From positions 1 through 64,000 of the forward strand of contig NW_026733185.1 in the NCBI RefSeq assembly GCF_028476545.1: 64,000 nt of DNA, in the 5' to 3' direction. Origin of the DNA: Physella acuta. Lineage: Eukaryota; Mollusca; Gastropoda; Physidae. The position numbers were made by a program, and so were the translations under genes. Position 1 is the stretch's first letter; every line of letters begins with the position of its first letter. This document shows positions 33,611-45,600 of the stretch, one piece after another. The notes beneath the pieces are model-generated. The model was not told the DNA's origin. It was given only the letters and a program-made list of their open reading frames with translations, and ran no database searches.

Positions 33611-36600
33611 CTGAAGATGTCAAACAAATTAGAAATTAACTAACATCTTCATCAAAATTTTACTTAGCAAGTAATCTATATACGGGTCATTTCTTCAACA
33701 AAAGATAAATTAGGTGTAGCAATAAGGCATTTCTTCAACAAAAGATAAATTAGGTGTAGCAATAAAATTTTGAATGGTCAACGTTAAATAAATCTATATG
33801 CCAGACTAGAAGATTTATCTGATTTTCTTTTTAAAATCTTACTATCATAATAACGGCCATGCAAGATAAAAAAATTAAAAAACAAGGTCTTCAATTTTAT
33901 GTTTCACTAGTAACTAAGTTTCAGCATTACTATAGGACCTAAGCTTTTTATTAAAAAAAAACTATAGCAAATTAGTTTAACACCTGGATATTATTTAAAC
34001 TTCTACAGGATTTTTTAAATACTAACTCACAGTTAACACACTTTAAAAAAAATAGAATAAGATATTATATTACGGTTTTTAATATTGAAACTACAATTAT
34101 CATTTCTAAAAATTAAACACAACAATTTTAGGATTTACTTCAGTTCCAATCACAACCATTCTTGCTGTTATAGAATATTATATAAAATTAATAATAAAAA
34201 ATGACAAGGCTTCCAGTATTTAAGTACCAGGAGAAATGATTGCAAGAGCACAGAAATCAGATGGCTGATGAAAAAAAAAATAAGAGCATTCGGCTTAGTT
34301 GAATTAGCAAAAAAAAAAAGGAAACGAAACAAAATATGGCATTTGATGTATGTGAGAAAATAAAAAATTTGGAATGGAACATGGCATGCAATCTGCATAA
34401 TGCCCCTAGAGATAGATACTTTACCTTTCCTAGTCCTTCCCAAGCAAGTTTGTAATAAAAAAGAAAAAATTCATAGGTCAACCATCAAAAGATACAAAAA
34501 CTATAGTTGAGGTTCTTAGACCTGAATTGGTCAATGTATAAAAGTGTGATCTTTCACAACAATAGTATACTGTAATGATGGACAATAAATAATGTATCCA
34601 CTTATTCATACTATTACTTTGCAAGCTGAGAAATTTTATATTTATACCAAAACAATATTTTTAATATGCATACAATTGTTTTTTTTTATTAACGGAATGG
34701 AGCTGAATTAATACATATTATAAATTTCCCTTATTTTAAATTATGCTGATTAATATACATTAAATTTAATAAAAATTAATCACTTAAGTTTAACTCACAA
34801 ATTCAATCAATAATATGGTCATTGTGGTTGGTTCTATTCAATTTAAGAAAGTCAAAATTTTCTTATAATATAAAACATGAAACACTAGATTTTCATATCC
34901 CTCCCAGTTTTTCTTTAAATAAGTTTTTCAAAGCTGCAACAATGTGAAATTAAAAAAAAAAAAAATCAGTAGTCCACTCACTGTCTTCCATTCATTTCAT
35001 CAGGTTTACCATAGTTGACATCATCTGTTGAGAGACAACATTTTTTAACAATAAACTTTGAAGCAAACTTATGAGTCAACATTATAACTGTAAACATTCT
35101 ATACATTCTTTTCATCATAGTTAACATCTACTGTTGAGGGACAACAATTTTTAACAATAAACTTTGAAGTAAACTATGTGTCAACATTACGATAGTGAAC
35201 ATTCTACACATTGCTTTCATCACTTACAGTTAACTGTCAAGAACAAAAACATCTACCATGTCAAGGTGAAAGAATATAAATGTAACAAATCAAAATATAA
35301 ATGTAACAAATCAAAATATAAATGTAACAAATCAAAATATAAATTTAACAAATCAAAATATAAATGTAACAAATCAAAATATAAATGTAACAAATCAAAA
35401 TAGAAATGTAACAAATCAAAATAGAAATGTAACAAATCAAACTCACTGTATTTTGATTTGGCCTTCCTGTCTTTCTTTCGGCTGTGAAAAATGGCCACCA
35501 AAGCCAGAAGGACAGCAACCAATAAAAACAACACGCCCCCAATAATTCCACCAATAAGGGCCTCTGGTAGAACCAAGTCATCTTGCAGAGAGAAGATTAT
35601 TTTTGATCAGACATTTGAAATGTAAAGCTTCAAAATGAAATCTAAAAATGTGTATTCCACTAAGCATTGAACCAATCCTTTTTACAAATGTCTTTATAGA
35701 AAATAATGTACATCTAAAACAAACATAAGATTTTTTAAAGAGACATGTATTACGTTTAAAAAAAAAACATCAAGAAAATGACAACATTTATTTCACATCA
35801 AAAACTAGCTCAACTTAAAATCCTAGTTATAACTAGTAAAAAAATCTAATCAAACTAATATAATTATACAAAATTATTTTTTTTAAAGTATAAACCACAC
35901 GATAAAAAAATTAAATAGAAATTTTAACAACCGCAACATACAGAACTCAGATTTCTGGCAAAGTTGCAAAATAATTAATGGGGTGATGTCATTCAAAAAG
36001 TACTTTGATTTTTGTACAAAATATTGTACAAATCATATGATATTAATTACACAAAGTTCACTAGACAAAAAATAGATGTTTTTACTCATCCCCATTTTTG
36101 TAATTATGAAAAATAAAAAGTGAATATTAAAAACTTTTACTGGAAAACACAAATAATAGTGTTCCTGATTTTAAAAACCCATCTAAGTTTGTATTTTAAC
36201 TAGTAAATTATATCAAATTATACTATTATTTAGGTTTGGCAATAGATAAAGTAACACACACTTGCTTTGCAAAGCCGTCGCAGTTTTTTTAAATCTTTTA
36301 AAAATTGGTTAAATGTTGTCTGTCTGTAACTCCAATTCAGCAGTCCCAGTAAATATAATGTAATATAATTTAATATGTAAGTTAGTGGCTATTAATAGAC
36401 TCATTGAACCCTTCCCAGATTACAGTGTAGTACCTCAAAAACCATAATAGTTTACCATTTTGATTAAAGATCAGCATGCACATACAGTGAATTTTGCATT
36501 GTTTGTGTTTATCTTACTATCAAAGTAAGCTACATAAACACCAAAATACTGATATCAAATTGATACATGAATCAAAACGTCAATTAAAAAATACAGTGGC

Positions 36601-39600
36601 ACCCTTCATATGAGATTTTTTCATAATACAAGCCATCGAACAAGTGATGTTATGATTTAAGATACGAGGAATCTTGGACTGGTTTTTTTAAACGACCTGC
36701 TAGTGAAAGTAAGGAAAGCATCGCAGTAGTGGCAAGGATAGGTGAAGAGAAAAGCAGCGATGAAAATTAAGCAAAAGTAAAACAACATTGTACAGTAGCC
36801 TTTAAAGTTCAATTGATTTCAGTTCAATTACATCAAGTTTAATGGTAAAGTGTAGCATTAGAAGTGTAACGAGTAAGTGAACAAAGTGAAGCTCCTCTCA
36901 TCTCCTCTACCCTTTATAAAACAAGTTAATTTCTTTAATAATTTAATTTATAATTACATTTTTCTTATTCAAAAACAAGTAACAAACACTACTGGTGTGG
37001 CAATTTGGGGGGGGGGGGGGGGGGCTAGAACGATTTAATGGCATTTCAATTAATTTCATTGGAGAAAATTTCTCTTAGATACTAGGAAATTGACATACGA
37101 GAAAGGTTAATGAATAAATTAAATTTGTAAACTCGAGGTACCACTGTATCTTAACTGTAACACAACAATGTTGGGGAATATATTGCAACTGCTCCATTAA
37201 GTTATTTGTGTGAGTATAAAACTGTTTAGCTTTACCCAAATTAATTATCTTTGGCGGTAAGCTTAATTAGTAAGATTTTAAGATGTTACACCTGTGAGTT
37301 CTTACATCTTAGCAATACACTTACTCTTGTAACCCTTAGAATTTTAGTTAGGGGTCATCCATAAAGGGCATCATAAGCCACAGTGGGAGGGGGTTAAGAT
37401 TTTGTGACAATTTATGATAAAGCAGGCAGGGGGTATGTAAGGGTTAAAAAATATTTATTTTGTATTCTTAAAAAAAAAAAAAAAAATTGATTTTCACTAA
37501 TTTAATAGATATTGTGGGTATATGGTGGACAGAACTTAGAGAATTTCATTTTAGTGGGGAGTGTGGCTCTTTTTAATTTTGTGATGGGGTAGGTTGAGGT
37601 TATGAATCGCCTTAAAAAGTGCATAATTATTTATGGACGACCCTCTGTGGTTGTAGTTTTGTTATCAATGCTTCCAGCTATACAAATTTGTTTCTGGCTA
37701 ATGTACAGGTAGTAATTCTGAAGATATTGTGTGCCAGTGGGTATACAGTTCTCTAATCAAGCTGAGTTACAACAGGTATGATAGGGGATGCAACTATACC
37801 AGATGATGAAGATGCATCAGCATTGCCTTTGTTTTTTCCTTTGGTGGCAGCAAAACAAAGTAAAGCATCAAATTATCAAAAAACAAGACACAAACATGTT
37901 TCAAGACGGCCAAAAATTAATTTCTATATAATTTTATGTGAAAATATAAAGCTGAAAATAGGTTAAAAAATTAAAAAAAAAAACATTCACACAATCTCAA
38001 ACTAAGATTAGTGCTCATGGGTGCTCACATTTCAAACAGCTCTCATGAGTTACACACTTAATTTATTTTTCCAGAACAGCCACAAAGTATATTAAACTTC
38101 TTTACAAGCCATTAAAACAAGCTGAACATGTGGGTGACACCCGCAGAAAGGAGATGATAACAACAGAAATGTCCTCAATAATGCTATAGAACTAGGAGAA
38201 GAGTTTGCATGTTTAGCTTGTATCGTTGCTGCAGTCTAAACTAAAATCCATTTTTCTAAATTTAGCACTATGAAGTGTATTTAATCTGCCAAACTTGATT
38301 AATTTTATCAGCATTCATCAGCAAAAATGCTGACAAGAGATTTTCAAAAAAAATAAACACCATCTAGTAAATTCATGAGACTAAAAGTTCATTTGCTATA
38401 AAAATCTACTATGATTGACAATGACCCATGTATTAAGCAATAATTCCAACCATTATACAGAAGAAACAAAACTTGTTTGATATTATATTTCCAATGCATT
38501 ATATTAAACTCCCTAAGAGATATGAGCATAGACCAAACTTCTCAAATAAAATCAACAAGCCTATACTCTCATCACCAATAGGTATTTAATTCGAGCCTAC
38601 CTAGTTTTATCACCCCACAAACAAGAAATAAGCACCTAGCCTCATAACCAATAGGTATTTAATTCTAGCCTACCTAGTTTCATCACCCCACAAACAAGAA
38701 ATAAGCACCTAGCCTCATAACCAATAGGTATTTAATTCGAGCCTACCTAGTTTCATCACCCCACAAACAAGAAATAAGCACCTAGCCTCATCACCCCACA
38801 AACAAGAAATAAGCACCTACCACTGGGCAAGCTCACGCGGATGGTGTTGGATAAGGGGCTTTTGGCCAAGACGCCATATGACCGTAGTCTGATGTCATAA
38901 TTCCCGCTGGGTAATCCTTTCATGACAGCACTACTAGTCATGGCATTGATGATCCTCTCTGGGTAGTATTTCCAGTTGCTGCCACTAATTTCATTGTATT
39001 CTATCAAGTAGCTGGTAGAAAAAAAGAAGAAAAAATGGAATATTTGTCATTGTATTCTATCAAGTAGCTGGCAGAAAGAAGGAAAGAAAAAATGGAATAT
39101 TTGTCATTGTATTCTATCAAGTAGCTGGCAGAAAAAAGGAAAGAAAAAATGGAATATTTGTCATTGTATTCTATCAAGTAGCTGGCAGAAAAAAGGAAGA
39201 AAAAATGGAATATTTGTCATTGTATTCTATCAAGTAGCTGGCAGAAAAAAAGGAAAAAAAATGGAATATTTGTCATTGTATTCTATCAAGTAGCTGGCAG
39301 AAAGAAGGAAAGATCAATTGACAGACAAAAGGTAAATTTTAAAAACAAAATTAAATAATAAATAGCATTTTTGGAACTTTTTTTTAGACTAAATGTACAT
39401 TGTATTAGTAAAATAACTTTTATAAGAAATAAAGAAGTAACAAAACTTTTCAGTCAAAATGTCTAATAATTATTTTAAAAAAAACTTTTCTGACAATTTT
39501 ATTTTTGTGGAAGACCTTTAAAATTTGTAGTTTTCTTCAATAATTAATTATTATTATAGACAGTGATGAACTCGACTTCATCTGCCCCATGAGTCTTGGG

Positions 39601-42600
39601 CACAAACAGCAAAAAAAAAAAAAAGACGATAGACAGTGAGTGCATGGGCATGTTAATTCAAACCCACATGTGGTTGTTTTTTAACACTGGTATCTAGCTC
39701 AACCTTTTACCTAAGGCTTGAAAAAAGAATGTGAGACTTACTAGAATATTGGTGCTGGTGAAAATGAAGGAACTCTCCAATAAAGAAAAATAGTATTATC
39801 TTTAACTTGGTAGGATAAGTTGGAAGGAGGGTTTGGTATAGGACCTGTAGAAATAATAAAAAAAATAATTTGTTAGGTTAATAAACATTAAGTTATTAAA
39901 AAGCAGTGCCTGAAAGCAAACATATAAAAAAATTAAATTAACTTGTAAAATGAAAACAATAGAAATTAATATAAGAAAAATACTTCTTCTTCTTCTTCTT
40001 CGTTCTTAATTATTAGTGTTGAGGGGGGGTCGAGATTTATCTGCCAGTGGATTTGAACTCGAGACTTTTGTTCGAATTTATCAACCATGAGCTTTTTGCC
40101 GACTCGACCACGCCTCTAACACAATTAAGCGTTACGTGTCAACTGGTTATGCGCCATTGAGGCCATTGACTCCGATTTCAGCCTGCTTTTCTTTTTGGAT
40201 TTGCTTCCATAGCCTTTGTCCAACCAAGAACAAACTACAAGGCAGCAGTTGTTTAATTTTGGAGTTGTCTCTCTTAGAAGAGTGGCTGTCCCCAGCTAAC
40301 GAGCCTCATCTGCCCGAGGGTTCGAACTCGAGACTTTTCGGTTTAGCAACCATGAGCTTTACCGACTCGACCACGCCGACCCCAGAAAAATACTAAACCA
40401 AGCCATTCGGCTTAACATAGAGTCAGATAGTAAATAGACTCAGAAGGCTTGGCTCTAAGTTTAAGTTATAACATCACTATCTAGTACCCTTAGACCACGC
40501 ATAATTGTCCCAATGAAATGGTTGTGCTTATGTGGTCATCTATTGAAATTAAGTGACAACAAAGAAATGAATCGTAGCATATAGAATCTTGACCTTGATC
40601 TAGTATCTGTAGGCCAAGCGTATTTCTTCACTGTTTCCGTGGAGATAATTTATTTGTTTTTTCAAAATTTTCAAAACATCGTAAAAAATATTACAAAGCA
40701 AAAAATTAGGAGAAAAAAAATTAGCTGAGAAATATGCAGTTCCAACAAAAAAAAAATGGGAATTCCACTAGATCAGGAAAACTCACATCCCTCAAGTTAG
40801 GGAAGTGGTTGACAATGTATGTAAGCAAAACAGTTCCTACATACAGTATGGCCACATACTAATTAGAATTTTAACTTTGGTTACAAACCATAAAAGAACT
40901 TTTTAACATTTATTTATGTTAACTGTTTATTTTACCCTTAGAAGGAACAAAAAAAAATTTCACAATTCAACTGTCACTGATGTAACATATTAGTTAGCTG
41001 CAGCCTGTTTGAAATACTAATCTAACCAATCTATTAGTGCCACTCATACCTCTATACATTTAGAAACACTGATTGCCTCTACCAAGACAGCAACACTGTT
41101 AATGCCACTACCAAAGCCACCTCTTACATTTAACAATTCACTAACTTTACCTAGGTACTATTGCCACTTACTGCATTTATTGATTTGGTAACACTAGACT
41201 CAACTTCAAGTGTCAGTACCACTAAATATTACCCTCAGAGATTTTGCAACAGTCATAACTAAGGTGTCAGTGTCACTACCCATACTGTCAGTGCCACTAG
41301 CCATACTGTCAGTGCCACTACCCATACTGTCAGTGCTATTTTCCATACCACTTGCTACACTGTCAGCACCACTACCCACACTGTCAGCGCCACTACCCAC
41401 ACTCTCAGCGCCACTACCCATACCACTACCACACTGTCAGCGCCATTACCCATACCACATCGTACCTCTATTCTCAACCACCTCGGGGTAGTAGATGTCC
41501 CCATTCTGGTCTCGTGGCAAACTAAGGGCAGCAAGAGGGTCGTAATCTGCCAATAGAAAAATTGTTATCCATTTGTTATTACGTCCAAATTTATCCAACA
41601 ATACTGTGATTTAACTCTTTATTGTACTCACTTGTCAGTCTCAATTTTCGATAACATTTATTTTGTCAATTTTCAATAACATTTATTTTTATAGTAGCAA
41701 TGTGACGTCAAAAAAAAAATTTTGTTTTAAAAAAAGAGGGAAAAAATAATAAAAGTATATTTTTGAAATAGCTTTTGTAGAATAAAGAGTTTCGCAGTAT
41801 ATTTAAATAAATTTAAAAAAAAAAAAAAAAAAAACATGATCATTCAAGATTCTTTAACAATTAATTATGAAAAGGTTAATTCTAAAAACATTCAAGCTTG
41901 ATCACATAGTCAGTACTATAACAAAAGCTGACATGTAACACAAAAAGGGTGCGCTGAAAAAATAAATTTAGTTCATTCTGTGAATAGGGCGCCTTTTGTA
42001 AACATGCATAGAACATGCTATATAAAAACTGTTCAAAATTTTTACAGTTGGCCTATATTTAAAGACCGAAATATTTATTAAACATATAACATGTAAAAAT
42101 AAGAGTGGGGGAAAATTTTTTTAATAAGCAACTGCTGAGCCAGACGCGAAATGCTACCAGTATTTATGATATAAGAAATGCAATCTTAGCAAATGCAAGA
42201 TCTACCTTGAAGATATCTACCACATTAACCTTGTTTTACTGCTATACTTAACATTATAAACTTTTGAAAACTATTAGTTGTAATAGTAAGTTACATTTGA
42301 AAAATAAATATTATGAACATTTATGAAACAAACGGCTAAAAGAATATGCAGATATCAAACAGCAAAAGACTACTCATTTTAAAAGTGAAAAGTGTACTGC
42401 AAAAAGGTCTATCATGGAGTCAAACAGCAAAAGACTAATCATTTTAAAAGTGAAAAGTGTACTGAAAAAGGTCTATGGATGAACTGGTGCATGTTGGCAA
42501 TGTATAACAAAGTTTCAGAATTAAAAGGACAGCTAACATTTTACCAGCTAAAGGCAGAGGCAACATTATTATTATTAAATGCAAATAAATCATGCGACTG

Positions 42601-45600
42601 TGAAAAGCCAGCTGCCATTATAGTTCCCATAAAGAACTGCTATTCACATGCTGTAAGGCAAATAGTGATTAGTTTAATGGCAGATATAGGTGTATCTGCA
42701 CGTTGCCAAATGCATAAACATCATTGCGGCTAACCTGTTTCGAAAAACTTTTGATCAGCTGCCAAGTTTTCTGAAGCAGAGTTAAGGTTAACATGCTGAT
42801 TTTACTGATACATATTAATAGTATGCTCAGTTTTGTTTGTTTGATCATAATAGGTCCATATCTTATGTACTGATCTCTATTTAATCTTTTGAGTTTCGGA
42901 AAAAAAAATTGACTTCATGGTCAGTCATTTTTGTGTAATACTATGACCGTTTTTGAGATCTAGAGCCCTAAGAATAATCTCAATTTGATCTAGGGTGGTT
43001 ATAGTACTTTGTTTGACATTTGTGAGAGCATTTTGGTGACTTAATTTTTTGTAAATTTTCGCCAGTGGTGAAATTTTTTTTTTTACCCCCAGTGGTTTGC
43101 TCATTGAAACTGTAATTTTGTGATCGATAATTAAAGCTTAAGTTCTCCATTTTGATATTCTACTCAATTTAAGCTTTGTTGAGATGGTTTAATTACATCA
43201 ATCAGTTAGCTGTTTGATTTTCTGCGATTTTTTAAAACTTGATGATTTTTGTGTTTTTTTTACCTCCCTTAAGATTGTGTGTAAAAATGACAGTGTCAAT
43301 TTTGAGACAATAAATATACATGTTGCAAATAAACAGCATGTTAAAAAAATGGGTGTTTAGTCTGTATATGCTATTATCAGAATTAAGGTAAATGACCATT
43401 ATATAATTTATAGTTTTAAAGATAAGGGGTTGTAAATTTGGCACCTCATTTGACAGAAAAAAGGTAAAAAAAAATGTCTGACTTCAAAATCACACAACTT
43501 TTTTCCTAATAGTCCTACAGATATAAATTCGGTATCCACATCCTTAGAATAATTAGTACTACACATTAAAACATAAACCATTGGTGCATGATTGGTTTAA
43601 AAAATCAGTTTGGAGTACTTATTTGAAGAAATAAGAATCCTAGACAAGGGATAGTGAAGTGGAGATGTATTTGATGCAAACAGTACGAAAAGTATTTTGT
43701 TTATTAATATAAATAAAGAGCTCAAGTTTAAAAATAACTATTTTAAAGAAAAGTATGTGTAATAGCCCTTATTAAAAATTAATCAACATATATATAAACT
43801 TAATAGATTTATTAGAACAAACTTCACCATACTTACTCATGTATACATTTTTAAATTACCATAAATAAATCTCAAAATATTACAAGATCACAGTGTGATC
43901 CTGAACTCATATTTTTTTTGGAACTATCTAAATCCTGAATAAAGCAAAAAAAAAAATAATGGCAGAATAATTTTCTAAACAAATACTACAGCAAGATGGG
44001 AAACATCGACCACATGCAACAATCAACACAGGGAAATATCAATTTTTTAAACCCTATACACAAGATGTGCAGTAAAAAATCATAGCCAAATAAAACTGAT
44101 GAATTCATCCAGTGACACAACTCAATCAAGAAACATGCTGGTTTGAACTGCATTTGATTAATGCGACACGTAATTTATACTCAACCACCCACTCCTAAAT
44201 AAATTATATTGCAGGCAAAAAAAAATAAGAGGGGGGGTAACTGTAAAAAAAAATATTCCTATAAACCTGGCCATTCAAAAAAATGACATCAACTTTTAAA
44301 AACTTAAGCTAATGTGACAATGAGCTCAGTTTTATACTTAACCTTTATTATTGCTAGTGTTTATAATTTGTAGCTCAGCCAAAACTAAAAGAATGTTGCC
44401 GAAATTAAGTTTTTAATATATGCTCTACAAAATATCTTAAACATACATATAGGCAAAAGTGTGGAGTGCTTCTGATAAGAAGACATCACCAAGTTTGACT
44501 TAAATTTTCAGCAATGCTTAATAAGGTTTTGAACACTATTACTAAATTACAATTGATAATCAGCAACAAATATTGCGCTAATGTGACACACTATATTAAT
44601 AAATACTTGTTTTTATTTTTTGTAGAAAGAGAAAAGGACTTCAAAAACTACTGCTAGGTTTATAAATTTGTAATTAACATTAAACTGAGCTCAACTAAAA
44701 CACAAATTAGCTTGAACCAAATGCAGATAAAAATGATATGATGGGAGGTTGAACTAAAAAAAAATTGTCGTAATGTTGGGGGAGTCTAAATGCAAATTGT
44801 ACCCGGTGTGATGTTGTCGCGGTTGCTTGGACTGCCCGGTTCAGACAAACCTGTTTTGGCCATACAAATCAAGTGATGGAAGTCAAGAAGAAAATTGTGT
44901 GAACATTCAACGCATATAAGAAAACACCAAATCAATACAGAAGAAACACTCCCCAGAACAGCAGAAAGAAATTCAAATCTTTTTTAACATTCTTCAATAT
45001 GAGATAAAAAAAAATATTCAAAAATGCAGTGTGCTTTAGTTTACACAATATTTAGTGATACTGTGAAAATTGATTATTAATTTAAGAAAATGTGTATACA
45101 CAAATGAAGAAACAATAGTTTAGGCAAACTCTAGTGCTTTAAACTGTAAAGCAAGCTGTGCATCATATGGACAAATAATTTATTGTCTCATGCACATATT
45201 AAAAATATCTGCATTTTTTAAAAAAAAAACTGCAATAGCAAGAAATCTGAAAGACTACTAACAAAAATACTAGAGAACAAAAAGTTACACACAAAACATG
45301 TAGAAATATTAAGGACAAAGAGAAAATGTGCAATTTTCTAAGACAAAACATAAAATATCAATATTTTTTTGAATTTTCAAATTTTATGTTTGATTATATT
45401 TTGTTGTTCATTGTAGTAAAACTTTTAAAAATTAAACGAATTTTCAGGTTGGATGATCAAATATAGCCTAGCAGCCAACCCAAATCAAACAAATAAACAC
45501 AACCTTTAGAAACTAATTATCAGCAACACAAGTTTCTGATCACAGCACGCTGCAAATATCCAGCAACTACACATATAATTCAGCAACACTGACTTCTCTA

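Larger units (their letters stand above)
35582..38820 (-). other. IGSF9-like intron 12
   Basis: 3.2 kb. Holds a pogo/Tigger-like MITE (36594-37146), a second MITE (about 37351-37645) and the 73-bp array next to the exon 12 donor (38560-38820). No exon recognised in the remainder. Confidence 0.75.

Noticed and set aside
34168-34481. Hydrophobic 74-91 codon frames
   Set aside because: AT-rich intron sequence between exons 14 and 15; no start context, and both exons join in phase without it.
42392-42733. 113-codon + strand frame in IGSF9-like intron 9
   Set aside because: No recognisable domain. It overlaps a local duplication, and no splice partners or start context support it.
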